In this document: positions 19,297 through 28,371 of the stretch, one piece after another
Numbering within the stretch: position 1 is the stretch's first letter
How the letters are laid out: the number at the start of each line of letters is the position of its first letter
Assembly: GCA_949285665.1 (NCBI GenBank)
Contig: CASDYC010000001.1
Location: 644,107 to 708,106 of the forward strand
Direction of reading: 5' to 3'
DNA: 64,000 nt
Source: an uncultured bacterium
GTDB lineage: Bacteria > Bacillota_I > Bacilli_A > RFN20 > CAG-826
Made by a program: the position numbers and the translations under genes
The notes under the pieces: generated by a model
What the model was told of the DNA's origin: nothing
Databases searched by the model: none
What the model saw: the letters and a program-made list of their open reading frames with translations, nothing else

Positions 19297-20142
19297 TTAT
19301 TTTAAAGGTTCAACAGTTTTGTGTTCAACATTACCGTTTGAAGAACCTGCTGCAGTCATTGATAGACTTCCAGACATTTTAATACTCATACCTTCTGTAG
19401 TTTGATCAAAGTTAATGCTTCCATCATCCATTTTCATAAAAACTAACATACCATATTGGTCATATTGAATTTTTATATTAGTTTCAATAATGAAACCCAT
19501 ACCTGGTGTTGAACTAGAACCGCCACCAATTATACCAGAAAGATCCATTGTTGATTCACCTTGAATTGTAATTACATTATCTTTATTAATATAGTATTCT
19601 GGTTCTTTGTCAGCAAAATATGCTGTTGTAAGACCTTCTAATTGATATTCTGATAATCTATATTGAGCAGCAAAGTTAACAACTGATTGATCAATCATAT
19701 CTTCTGTAATATCTTGTTCTGTTACTTTATCATCTTCAACTGTGACACCGATATATTTATCGCCATCTTTTTTGGAATAACTAGAATTTAAATTAGTTGC
19801 ATCTCCATCTGGTGAAGATTGTTCCGTTCTTTGTGTCATCATAAAATAGTGATCATTTTCTGTTTTTAAATCATAAGCCAATTCTACTTTTGATTTTGCA
19901 CTTACAGTTGAATCTTGTTTAGTTTCCATACCTGCCATATCAACGCTCATTGAAACAGTAAGATTAACTTCTTGTTTTTGACTAACAGAATAAGTTTCTG
20001 GTAAATCACCATAGTTTTTAATAACTTCTAAAACTTCTTCTTTTGTTGCTTTATCACCAATATCAGTAATTTCTCCAGGTTCATCACATGAAGTAAGAGC
20101 CATTAATAAGACTGGTAATACTAATAATAATTGTTTTTTCAT
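19297..20142 (-). CDS. Lipoprotein, tandem paralog
   Basis: 281 residues, lipobox LTSC. Unlike its paralog it has almost no tether: the conserved domain begins a few residues after the Cys (ITDIGDKATKEEVLEVI). Shared blocks with 18330-19214 include ADKEPEYYIN, VITIQGESTMDL, YDQYGMLVFMKMDDGS and GSSNGNVEH. AAGGAG lies upstream of the ATG, and TATAAT (20174-20179 complement) provides a likely -10. Unknown family and role. Confidence 0.8.
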   Translation of the reverse strand: MKKQLLLVLPVLLMALTSCDEPGEITDIGDKATKEEVLEVIKNYGDLPETYSVSQKQEVNLTVSMSVDMAGMETKQDSTVSAKSKVELAYDLKTENDHYFMMTQRTEQSSPDGDATNLNSSYSKKDGDKYIGVTVEDDKVTEQDITEDMIDQSVVNFAAQYRLSEYQLEGLTTAYFADKEPEYYINKDNVITIQGESTMDLSGIIGGGSSSTPGMGFIIETNIKIQYDQYGMLVFMKMDDGSINFDQTTEGMSIKMSGSLSMTAAGSSNGNVEHKTVEPLK

Positions 20143-20278
20143 AATCTTTTAAAATCTCCTTAAACAACCAAGTTTATTATATCATTTTAATTTTAAAGAT
20201 ATATTAAATTCGTGATAACAAAAAATTAAAGCACACTATTAATAATTTAATATTTTTTCTTATTTTATTGTAATTTTT

Positions 20279-22207
20279 TTATTCAACAGATTTTAAACTA
20301 TCAGACATATTAATTTTTCTTATATTACGATTTAATAATATATTGACAATTAATACAGCTATTAAAATTACAATCACACAAATTAAATAAGAATACCAAT
20401 TTACATAAGACATATTGCCTAGATCAACATAGTCTAGGACAAAACTAAGTAATAAATAACCAAGTGGTAAACCAATTATTATTCCAAAAATAGAAGATAT
20501 TAATATTTCTCTAAAAGTATACATTGAACATTCAAAATCATTATACCCTAGAACTTTTAATGTGGCTAATTCTCTTTCTCTTTCAGAAATATTCATATTT
20601 GTTAAATTAAAGACAACTAATAGACACAAAATTACTGCAAATAAGACAATAATAAAGCTAATTAATTTTAAGCTTCCAAGCATACTGGCAAGGTCAGGAT
20701 CATCACTTAATCCATTTGATACATCAACTAGTCCAAATCCACAAAAGATTAAAACGGTACTTCCGGCTACGCTTAAAATTGTCATTATTAGGTGTAATTT
20801 TTGTCTAAATAAATTTCTAAATGTTGACTTAAATGAAAATCTTAAATGCTTCCAAATAAATGGAATTCTTTCTAATAATATCTTTTTTCCAGGTTTTGGA
20901 GCTTTTGGTCTTAATAAATCAGCTGGTTGAATATTAGTATATTTATAAACTAATATAAACGCAATTAATAATACAATAATAAATAATAAGGCACTACTAA
21001 TTCCACCAATTAAGAAACTAAAATTAAAGTCCATTACTTCTGGCATAAAATAAGATATTGTAAATGCATTATAAATAATTGGAGGAATTGAAGTTAATCC
21101 AATTAAAAATCCTAATCCTAATCCTAGTATTCCAGAAATTAATCCAAAAGATAAATATTTCATTAATATTTTATTTCTTGATATTCCAAGTGTCATATAT
21201 GTTCCAATTACGCCTCTTTCATCTTCAATTAGTCTTGTTGTTGTAACAAGCGTCACTAATGCACTAACAGCAATAAAAAATACTGGAAAAATTAATGCCA
21301 ATACATCGACTTTATCGGTATATTCAAAAATACTTCGATAAGATAAATTACTAGATAAACCAATATATGCATAATTGTCATTATTTATTGTATCTTTTAT
21401 TATCTCAATATTTTCATTTACTTTATTTTTATATTCATCAGTAAATCTATCTTTTGGTAGATTATTAAATTTTATATATGCATCAGTTTTTGGAATTAAT
21501 GACATAATTACATCTGATGCATCTTTAAAAGCATCTCCTAAAAATTCAGTTAATATATCTGTATCAATATAAATAATACAATCAATTTCTCTAAGATTAC
21601 TTGTATCTGTTGAATTAATATCTGGAGTTGATCCATCAATTGTGTTTTGAGAATATTCTTTTTGTTTTGCTAAATATAATGGATTTGAAACGATTCCAGA
21701 TACTTCTACACTTAAATCTAATGGTAGATATTGATTATCTAGTGTAAAAGAAATTACATCTCCAATACTATAAACTTTATTACTTTGACCAGTTTTCTCT
21801 ATTACTATTTGATTTATTTCTTGAGGGTAATTTCCTTCAATTAGATCAATATAATTAAATGGTAAATTATCATAATCTAGTAAATATATTCTATAATCTC
21901 CTTTATCTTCACCCATATTTATGTCATACATAAAAAAAGAGTAAATTCCATCTACAAAATCTAATTCTTTTATTTTATTAACATCATCTTGAGAAATTCC
22001 ATCTTCATTAGTTGCTTTTAAAATAACATCACTTACTTTTTCTCCATCATAATATGTGTTAATAGAATTTTTAATAATATTTCCAGAAACACTTAATCCC
22101 GAGACAAAAGCAACACCGATTAAGATGATTCCAACCATAAATATTAATCTTAGAATGTTCTTTTTAAACATCCTAATAACGGATTTTAAAAAACTAGTCA
22201 CTACCAC
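20279..22207 (-). CDS. ABC transporter permease, FtsX/MacB type
   Basis: 642 residues. A first membrane helix near residue 20-40 is followed by a ~250-residue extracellular domain, three helices of the first FtsX unit (about 300-430), then a second FtsX unit near the C-terminus that includes SERERELATLKVLGYNDFE, the usual cytosolic coupling segment. Its start overlaps the stop of the ATPase gene by 7 bp. Such permeases act with LolD/MacB-like ATPases in export or mechanotransmission, for example peptide resistance or lipoprotein handling. The divergent TetR regulator suggests inducible efflux. Confidence 0.9.
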   Translation of the reverse strand: MVVTSFLKSVIRMFKKNILRLIFMVGIILIGVAFVSGLSVSGNIIKNSINTYYDGEKVSDVILKATNEDGISQDDVNKIKELDFVDGIYSFFMYDINMGEDKGDYRIYLLDYDNLPFNYIDLIEGNYPQEINQIVIEKTGQSNKVYSIGDVISFTLDNQYLPLDLSVEVSGIVSNPLYLAKQKEYSQNTIDGSTPDINSTDTSNLREIDCIIYIDTDILTEFLGDAFKDASDVIMSLIPKTDAYIKFNNLPKDRFTDEYKNKVNENIEIIKDTINNDNYAYIGLSSNLSYRSIFEYTDKVDVLALIFPVFFIAVSALVTLVTTTRLIEDERGVIGTYMTLGISRNKILMKYLSFGLISGILGLGLGFLIGLTSIPPIIYNAFTISYFMPEVMDFNFSFLIGGISSALLFIIVLLIAFILVYKYTNIQPADLLRPKAPKPGKKILLERIPFIWKHLRFSFKSTFRNLFRQKLHLIMTILSVAGSTVLIFCGFGLVDVSNGLSDDPDLASMLGSLKLISFIIVLFAVILCLLVVFNLTNMNISERERELATLKVLGYNDFECSMYTFREILISSIFGIIIGLPLGYLLLSFVLDYVDLGNMSYVNWYSYLICVIVILIAVLIVNILLNRNIRKINMSDSLKSVE

Positions 22208-22920
22208 TCAACCTCATCAATATTCATTGGATGAACATTGATTATTTCTTCTTCTATTTTTCCATTTTTAATTTTATATACTTTGTCGCCAATATCTTTT
22301 AAAGCACTATTATGAGTGACAATAATAACTGTTTTATTATCTTTTTTTGAAATATCAGACAATAACTTTAATATATTTTTGCCAGTTACATAATCAAGTG
22401 CTCCAGTTGGTTCATCACATAAAATAATTTTAGGATTTTTTGCAATTGCTCTAGCAATTGATACTCTTTGTTGTTCTCCGCCCGATAATTGAGCAGGAAA
22501 GTTTTTCATTCTTTCTTTTAAACCAACTTTTTCTAAAATATCTTCTGGTTTTAGTGAATCTTTTTTTAATTCTGTTGCAAGTTCAACATTTTCTAAGGCT
22601 GTTAAATTGGCCATTAAATTATAAAATTGAAAGACAAAACCAACATCATTTCTACGATATAGTGTTAATTCTTTTCGATTCATTTTGGCAATGTCTTTTC
22701 CATCAACAATTAATTCACCACTTGTTGCATTGTCCATTCCACCAATTAAATTTAAAAGTGTTGTCTTACCGGCACCACTTGGACCTAAAATAATGACTAA
22801 TTCACCTTGATTAACACTAAAAGAAATACCATCAACGGCATTTAATTTAGTATTACCAACAATAAATGTTTTAATTAAGTTATTTGCTTTTAAAATTTCT
22901 TTTTTTTCTTTGTTTTCCAT
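22201..22920 (-). CDS. ABC transporter ATP-binding protein, LolD/MacB type
   Basis: 239 residues. Walker A GPSGAGKTT near residue 47, LSGGEQQRVSIARAI, Walker [13 protein letters not shown], switch His in IIVTHNS. The DEPTGALD form is typical of MacB/LolD/BceA ATPases that pair with FtsX-type permeases, encoded next. No Shine-Dalgarno before the ATG. It is transcribed away from the TetR gene across an intergenic region with a palindromic operator. Confidence 0.92.
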   Translation of the reverse strand: MENKEKKEILKANNLIKTFIVGNTKLNAVDGISFSVNQGELVIILGPSGAGKTTLLNLIGGMDNATSGELIVDGKDIAKMNRKELTLYRRNDVGFVFQFYNLMANLTALENVELATELKKDSLKPEDILEKVGLKERMKNFPAQLSGGEQQRVSIARAIAKNPKIILCDEPTGALDYVTGKNILKLLSDISKKDNKTVIIVTHNSALKDIGDKVYKIKNGKIEEEIINVHPMNIDEVEW

Positions 22921-22987
22921 AATTATATATTATGGAAAAATAAGGTTATTTTACAATAATATAATTATTGTATAATTGTATAATTTT

Positions 22988-23001
22988 TAGACACTTGTCT
23001 A
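22988..23001. promoter_or_regulatory. TetR-type operator palindrome
   Basis: TAGACA-CT-TGTCTA is a perfect dyad of two 6-bp arms. It overlaps the -35 box of the plus-strand regulator promoter and lies upstream of the ABC cassette, so one site could repress both. TAGACA...TGTCTA is a shape known from TetR-family operators; binding by this regulator is inferred. Confidence 0.65.
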
Positions 23002-23023
23002 TAAATTGTTTAATTACTATAAT
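22995..23023 (+). promoter_or_regulatory. Promoter of the TetR regulator gene
   Basis: TTGTCT (22995-23000), a 17-bp spacer and TATAAT (23018-23023). The ATG is at 23046 behind AAGAGG. The -35 lies within the operator palindrome, consistent with autorepression. Confidence 0.75.
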
Positions 23024-23045
23024 AATAAAACAAGAGGTTTAATTT

Positions 23046-23612
23046 ATGAAAAAAGAATCAAAAGATATTCGTTCTATAATAACTAAAAAAATGATCGAAG
23101 ATGCATTAGTCAAATTATTAAAAACTAATAATCTAGATGAAATAACTGTAAAAGAATTATGTTTTGAAGCAAAAGTTAATAGATCTACTTTTTATAATAA
23201 TTTTTATGATATTTACGACGTTTATGACACAATATCAGAAGAAATTTCAAATCAAATTGAAAATGAATTAAACAAAATTCAAATATTCAATTATCTTGAT
23301 TTAGATTTTATTAAAAATTTAATTGATTATGTTAAAAAAATGGGAGATATCATAAAAGTTTTATTAAAAGATGGAATAAATTCGCCATTTTTACAAAAAC
23401 TTATTCAATATGCTCAAAATATATATTCAAAAACAACAATTAATAATAAATACTTAAAGAAATTTGATCATAAATATTTAAATGATTTATTTACATTTTC
23501 AATTTATGGTTCTTTAAGTTTAGTTGTTAATTGGATTTATAATGATTTTGATGAAACAACAAAATCATTAGCAACTAAAATTCAAAAAATAAATTATAAT
23601 TTGTTTAAGTAA
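23046..23612 (+). CDS. TetR/AcrR family transcriptional regulator
   Basis: 188 residues. The N-terminal helix-turn-helix is clear: ITVKELCFEAKVNRSTFYNNFYDIYDV, shown here as the segment at about residues 36-62. The C-terminal helical ligand domain resembles the DhaS/TetR_C_8 subgroup. Divergent from the ABC cassette with a shared palindrome, so it is probably the local repressor of that exporter, responding to an exported compound or membrane stress. Confidence 0.88.
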   Translation: MKKESKDIRSIITKKMIEDALVKLLKTNNLDEITVKELCFEAKVNRSTFYNNFYDIYDVYDTISEEISNQIENELNKIQIFNYLDLDFIKNLIDYVKKMGDIIKVLLKDGINSPFLQKLIQYAQNIYSKTTINNKYLKKFDHKYLNDLFTFSIYGSLSLVVNWIYNDFDETTKSLATKIQKINYNLFK

Positions 23613-23618
23613 ATTTTA

Positions 23619-23665
23619 AAAACTGTTAAAATTTTGGTGTATTTGCAACTAAATTTAACAGTTTT
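23619..23665. repeat. Palindromic element B1 upstream of ATPase B
   Basis: Arms AAAACTGTTAAA (23619-23630) and TTTAACAGTTTT (23654-23665) are perfect reverse complements; the core GGTGTATTTGCAAC is nearly the same as in element B2. It starts 7 bp after the TetR stop, so it could also act as the terminator of that gene: TTTT follows on the plus strand. Confidence 0.8.
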
Positions 23666-23759
23666 CTCATTATTATTAGTATATGATTAAAATTTTATTG
23701 CATTACATAATAAAATTCCATAATTTTATTAAAATTCATCAAATTTGATTAAAATTTTA

Positions 23760-23789
23760 AAAATTTTGGTGTATTTACAACAAAATTTT
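23760..23789. repeat. Palindromic element B2 upstream of ATPase B
   Basis: AAAATTTTG / CAAAATTTT arms around G-TGTA-TT-TACA-A, a near-perfect 30-bp dyad with one mismatched pair. It lies about 20 bp upstream of the -35 of ATPase B, the same relation that the distal repeat has to the promoter of ATPase A. Confidence 0.8.
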
Positions 23790-23809
23790 ATCAACAATAC
23801 AAGAAATTA

Positions 23810-23838
23810 TTGCTATTAAAGAGATAAAATACTATAAT
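23810..23838 (+). promoter_or_regulatory. Promoter of ATPase B
   Basis: TTGCTA (23810-23815), a 17-bp spacer and TATAAT (23833-23838). Element B3 begins 3 bp after the -10, matching the geometry at ATPase A. Confidence 0.7.
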
Positions 23839-23841
23839 ATA

Positions 23842-23878
23842 TGTAAATAAATGGTGCAAATGCAACGAAATTTTTACA
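23842..23878 (+). promoter_or_regulatory. Palindromic element B3 over the start site and leader of ATPase B
   Basis: Outer arms TGTAAA / TTTACA, core G-G-TGCA-AA-TGCA-A-C with one mismatch. It would also form the 5' hairpin of the mRNA, ending just before the weak AGG ahead of the ATG at 23890. Corresponds in position to 10150-10189 and 38911-38944. Confidence 0.75.
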
Positions 23879-23889
23879 GGTTTAAATTT

Positions 23890-25185
23890 ATGGAAATTAA
23901 AAGAGATGAATATTTAAATGATTTAATAATAAGAAAACATAATGGTTTAATTAAAATAATAACTGGTATTAGAAGATGTGGAAAATCATATTTACTAAAT
24001 AAGTTATTTTATGAACATTTATTACAAGAAGGTATTCTTCCAGATCATATTATTAAATTTGCCTTTGACTCAGCTGATGATTTAAGTTTAATTGGTGAAG
24101 ATTTTATTAATCTTAGTAAAAATAATAAAAGGGTTGATCCAAATAAATTTATAAATTTTATAAATAATAAAATAGAAGACGATGAGCAATATTACTTACT
24201 ACTTGATGAAGTTCAAAATCTAGATTGCTTTGAAGCAGTTTTAAATGGATATATGAGAAAAGAAAATTTAGATATTTATGTAACTGGTAGTAATTCAAAA
24301 TTTTTATCAAGTGATGTAATTACAGAATTTAGAGGAAGAGGCGATCAAATTCATATAATGCCATTGAGCTTTTCTGAATTTTTTAGTGTTTATAATGAAG
24401 AATTTGAACAAGCATTTAATGAATATATACTTTTTGGTGGTTTACCATCTCTTTGTTTCATGAAAACCAAAGAACAAAAAACTCAATATTTAAAATTACA
24501 AATAAAAGATGTTTATTTAAAAGATATTGTTAATAGATATAATCTTGAAAATGATGAAAATATTAGGGAATTGCTGGATATTTTAGCATCTGGTATATCA
24601 ACTTTAGTTAATCCAAGTAAATTGTCAAATACTTTTAAAAGTATTAAAAAAGTAAATGTTTCTAATTTAACTATATCAAAATATATACAATATTTAGAAG
24701 ATTCCTTTATGATAAGTATATCTAAAAGATATGATATAAAAGGAAAAAGATATATTAATACTCCGTTTAAAATATATTTTGAAGATATCGGATTAAGAAA
24801 TGCGAGATTAGATTTTAGACAAATTGAAAATACACATATTATGGAAAATATTATTTATAATGAATTAAGATATCGAGGATATAATATTGATGTTGGTGTA
24901 GTTGAACTTTTTGAAAAAAATAATGAAAATATTAGAAGTAAAAAACAATATGAAGTCGATTTTGTATGTAATTTAGGAAGTAAAAGATATTACATTCAAT
25001 CTGCTTATAAAATATCAGATGATGAAAAAAGAAGACAAGAGGTTAGACCTTTTGATAAAATTGATGATTCTTTTAAAAAAATAATAATTACTTATGAAAA
25101 TATTATCCCAAGATATAATGAAAAAGGTTATTTAATAATTGGAATTAAAGATTTTTTATTAAATAAAAATAGTTTGGAGTTTTAA
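23890..25185 (+). CDS. AAA_14 / DUF4143 ATPase (paralog B)
   Basis: 431 residues from MEIKRDEYLN. An in-frame ATG at 23851 lies inside the palindromic element and would misalign the N-terminus, so 23890 is chosen; Walker A GIRRCGKS then falls at 26-33 exactly as in the paralogs. Walker B LLLDEVQ, sensor-like VTGSNSKFLSSDV, EFRGRGDQIHI, and C-terminal DUF4143 with YEVDFVCNLGS...YYIQSA, where the E-x-K of active PD-(D/E)XK enzymes is Q-x-A. It carries an extra ~12 residues near 80-95 (SKNNKRVDPNK). Function of the family is unknown; the palindromes suggest dedicated regulation. Confidence 0.87.
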   Translation: MEIKRDEYLNDLIIRKHNGLIKIITGIRRCGKSYLLNKLFYEHLLQEGILPDHIIKFAFDSADDLSLIGEDFINLSKNNKRVDPNKFINFINNKIEDDEQYYLLLDEVQNLDCFEAVLNGYMRKENLDIYVTGSNSKFLSSDVITEFRGRGDQIHIMPLSFSEFFSVYNEEFEQAFNEYILFGGLPSLCFMKTKEQKTQYLKLQIKDVYLKDIVNRYNLENDENIRELLDILASGISTLVNPSKLSNTFKSIKKVNVSNLTISKYIQYLEDSFMISISKRYDIKGKRYINTPFKIYFEDIGLRNARLDFRQIENTHIMENIIYNELRYRGYNIDVGVVELFEKNNENIRSKKQYEVDFVCNLGSKRYYIQSAYKISDDEKRRQEVRPFDKIDDSFKKIIITYENIIPRYNEKGYLIIGIKDFLLNKNSLEF

Positions 25186-25360
25186 TTTTTTCTTTCAATT
25201 TATCAAATTTAATAACTACAAAAGATAATAAACAATTTAATAATATTACATCTCTAAGTTTCAAGATTGAATTTTTAAGCACTAAAAAATCATCATTTCT
25301 GCAACTTTTTCCTAAAAGTTTCAATAAAAACGTGAGAATAGTCACTTAGATGCTATATAA

Positions 25361-25387
25361 AAAGCGTGTAGAAGATCTACACGCTTT
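25361..25387 (-). terminator. Terminator of the two-lipoprotein operon
   Basis: Perfect 12-bp stem AAAGCGTGTAGA / TCTACACGCTTT with a 3-nt loop and five T on the minus strand, 20 bp after the stop at 25408. The remaining 25186-25360 stretch holds no supported gene. Confidence 0.88.
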
Positions 25388-25407
25388 ATTATTTAAATTA
25401 ATTTTAA

Positions 25408-26295
25408 TTAATTAACAGTTGTACTCAATAATTGTCCAGTATATTCTTCTAACTCACCAAATTTATATGTATTTTTATTATTACGATATTGTTTATTTAT
25501 ACCATCTTGTTCACTAATAAGGTATGTCGAATCAGAATATGTAACTTTTTTATTTTCAATTGTAATGTTATCTTCTCTTTCAAAAGAAAATAATACACTG
25601 CCAGAATTTATAACACTTAACTTAATGTATAAATATTTATCTCCATCACTTGATAAATCAACATCTTCAAAATTATATTCAAGACTTACATTATAAGTAT
25701 CTTTATAAGCATTTACATAACTAACTACAGAATCAATTACATTTAATTTAAATGAATCAAAGAAACCAACACTGTAATATAAATCCATTGTTTGAGCTGT
25801 TGGAATATATGATTCACATGCGGTTGTATCATAATTAGTTCCATTAAATAAACCTTGAATTACATATAAGAAACTACCAGATTTTCTAATTTGAATAATT
25901 TCTTTATCAGCATCTTCATCTGAAAAACTAACTTCATATTCATTATTTAAAATATCATTTTTATATAAAGTTACTTCACCTTTTTGAGAGTATTCAATTT
26001 CAAGTGGATAAGAGTCAACATAATCACCAATATAACTAAAACCAATTACATCTGATTCATCAAAAGTTTCATCAATTAAATCTTTAAAACTTTTCAAATA
26101 TAATACTTGGTTATCTAATTCATCAACTATTTCACTAGTTGTAGTAGTTGTTGTATTAGTTGCATTTGAAGTTGTTGTTTGACTTGTTGTAGTTGAAGTT
26201 GTAGTAGTTGTTTGATTACTAAGAGTTGTTGAATCAACTGTATTACAACCAAATAAAATTGGCAAAATTGCTAGCAAAACTAAACTTTTTTTCAT
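25408..26295 (-). CDS. Lipoprotein with Thr-rich tether
   Basis: 295 residues: lipobox LFGC, then ~35 residues made almost only of Thr, Ser and Asn, then a beta-rich domain of unknown family. The ATG follows the upstream lipoprotein stop by 5 bp and its Shine-Dalgarno GAGG lies inside the last codons of that gene, so the two are translationally coupled. A surface protein; no enzyme motif found. Confidence 0.8.
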   Translation of the reverse strand: MKKSLVLLAILPILFGCNTVDSTTLSNQTTTTTSTTTSQTTTSNATNTTTTTTSEIVDELDNQVLYLKSFKDLIDETFDESDVIGFSYIGDYVDSYPLEIEYSQKGEVTLYKNDILNNEYEVSFSDEDADKEIIQIRKSGSFLYVIQGLFNGTNYDTTACESYIPTAQTMDLYYSVGFFDSFKLNVIDSVVSYVNAYKDTYNVSLEYNFEDVDLSSDGDKYLYIKLSVINSGSVLFSFEREDNITIENKKVTYSDSTYLISEQDGINKQYRNNKNTYKFGELEEYTGQLLSTTVN

Positions 26296-26300
26296 AAATT

Positions 26301-28283
26301 TTATGCCTCGTTAACTAAAAGATAAGTTCTTGTAGTTGTAAATTCATCTTCAGTTGAAAATACAATTTTTGTACCATCTAATGTAATTTTTACAAGTGGA
26401 AGTTCTTCCCAATTATCTTCTCCGGTGTAAGTTACATTTAATGTACCATTTCCATCATATGTATAATTAAAATCAATTGTACCTAATAATTCTTCTGTAT
26501 CATTTGATTGTTTAACTATGTCAACATGTCCAGTTGTTTTGGTAAATGATAATCTCCAAACTTGACTTGGATCAAATAAATAATCGTGTTCAAATTTATG
26601 TGTTGATAAGAATTCTTGCATTTCTTCAACGCTGTATTTATTTTTAATTGTATAAGTAACTGAATAATTTACACTTTCGTCTTCTTTATTAAAAAATGTA
26701 ACTATAACTTCTGTTGGCTCAGTTATTTCTCCAACTACTTTTAATTGTAATTCTTTATGGAATTTATTAACGTTAGTTTCAATTGTTGTTAATTCAATTA
26801 AACCTTCTTTATCAACTCTATAATCTATTAATGTAACATCAGCGCCTTCTGGTCTAGCATAGATATTAATATTTGTATAAGTTGTATTTGTATAAATTGT
26901 TCTTGTAACTCCAGCATCTCCATTATCTTCAATTTCAACACCAGAATATAAATCAACATATACAATTTCATTTAAAACAACTGGTGGAATATTAATTGTT
27001 GTTTTAAATGTGACTCCAGTTAATGATTCTAAATCTAAACTAACTTCACCTAATCCAACAATATATGCAGTGCCATCACTAACTTCTGCAACTTCACTAT
27101 TACTTGAATTAACAACTTCCATTTCAATATCAACAGCTTTCGCAGGTTTATATTCTAAAGCTTCAAATCTGACAAATTTTCCAAATGGAATTGCATTATT
27201 TTCTACATATACTTTATTTCCGTTATCGTAATAATAAGCCGCAACTTGTGTAACTTCTGCTAAGAAATAATCTTCAGGATTAATTAAATCAGGATTTGAG
27301 GATGAATTTGATCTATCTCCATAATTAACTTTATAATTATTGATTACTTCTGTGACATAAACATCATCTTTTACATCTTCATAATATTCAGATAATCTAA
27401 GAGTTGTTGATCCACTAATAAATTTATTAGTTTTAAATTCTAATGTAAAGCTAACATCATATGAATATTCTTGAATAAGTCCATCACTTGATGCTTCATA
27501 TGCAAAATCTTCTAATGTATAAATTGCAACATCATCGGTATATTGAATTTCAAATTCTGGTAATGTTACACCAGTTAAATCAACATTATTAACTAAATTA
27601 GTTGATAAGAATTGACTAATTCTTAAACTTGATTGTAAAGACAATTGTCCATTTAAACTACTTCTTAATAAATAACTAACACCGTCTTCACTGGCGCTTC
27701 CAGAATCAACTATTGGAAGTCTATTTGCATCATCACTCCAAGGTTGTCTTTCTTTTCCATCTTTTGCATAATCATAAATATAATAAAAGATATCAGCGCT
27801 TTGATTTCCTTCAGTATATCTTTTAGAAGTAATAATTCCATCAAGAGTATCTGTATAAGTAGCATCAACTTCTAATGTTGATGCATTTTTAACAACATAT
27901 GATAAATCTCCAGTAATTCCAGTTGTATCATCTTGATATCTTGTCCATTCTTCATTTCTTACTTCTTTTATTAAATCACCACTATTAGTAATTGTATTTA
28001 ATTTAGCACTATTATATTGATTTATTTCAATATCATAAGAATCACCTAATTTAATCATTACATCTTCAATTGATAATTTACTAGGTTTTTCATTAACACT
28101 AGTTGTTGTAGTACTTGAGGTTGTAGTATTTGAAGTTGTTGTACTAGTGGTATTAGATGTACTAGTTGTAGTAATAGTTGTTGTTTGGCTTGAATTATTA
28201 GTAGTTTGACTTGTAGTTGTACTTGGACCACAAGAAGCTAATAAACAAGTTCCTAATATTAAACTTAAATATTTTACTTTCAT
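26301..28283 (-). CDS. Large lipoprotein with Thr/Ser-rich tether
   Basis: 660 residues: lipobox LASC, a Thr/Ser/Asn tether to about residue 62, then a domain starting PSKLSIEDVMIKLGDSYD, a middle region of Ig-like strands (about 340-550) and a C-terminal lipocalin-like stretch (GTLNVTYTGED..VKITLDGTKIVFS). AAAGGAGGA precedes the ATG. First gene of a two-gene operon, after the terminator of a further lipoprotein gene. Function unknown. Confidence 0.8.
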   Translation of the reverse strand: MKVKYLSLILGTCLLASCGPSTTTSQTTNNSSQTTTITTTSTSNTTSTTTSNTTTSSTTTTSVNEKPSKLSIEDVMIKLGDSYDIEINQYNSAKLNTITNSGDLIKEVRNEEWTRYQDDTTGITGDLSYVVKNASTLEVDATYTDTLDGIITSKRYTEGNQSADIFYYIYDYAKDGKERQPWSDDANRLPIVDSGSASEDGVSYLLRSSLNGQLSLQSSLRISQFLSTNLVNNVDLTGVTLPEFEIQYTDDVAIYTLEDFAYEASSDGLIQEYSYDVSFTLEFKTNKFISGSTTLRLSEYYEDVKDDVYVTEVINNYKVNYGDRSNSSSNPDLINPEDYFLAEVTQVAAYYYDNGNKVYVENNAIPFGKFVRFEALEYKPAKAVDIEMEVVNSSNSEVAEVSDGTAYIVGLGEVSLDLESLTGVTFKTTINIPPVVLNEIVYVDLYSGVEIEDNGDAGVTRTIYTNTTYTNINIYARPEGADVTLIDYRVDKEGLIELTTIETNVNKFHKELQLKVVGEITEPTEVIVTFFNKEDESVNYSVTYTIKNKYSVEEMQEFLSTHKFEHDYLFDPSQVWRLSFTKTTGHVDIVKQSNDTEELLGTIDFNYTYDGNGTLNVTYTGEDNWEELPLVKITLDGTKIVFSTEDEFTTTRTYLLVNEA

Positions 28284-28299
28284 AAATCCTCCTTTATAT

Positions 28300-28331
28300 A
28301 AAAAATAGGGTAAAAGATAACTTTTACCCTA
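28300..28331 (-). terminator. Terminator of the 693-residue lipoprotein gene
   Basis: 11-bp stem TAGGGTAAAAG / CTTTTACCCTA with an ATAA loop; six T follow on the minus strand. Confidence 0.88.
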
Positions 28332-28371
28332 ATATTTTAATTATTTATTAATTAAATAACAAATAATTTAT

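Noticed and set aside
25145-25345. 66-codon minus-strand frame downstream of ATPase B
   Set aside because: Overlaps the end of ATPase B, lacks a Shine-Dalgarno and a recognisable domain; most likely chance in A+T-rich DNA.
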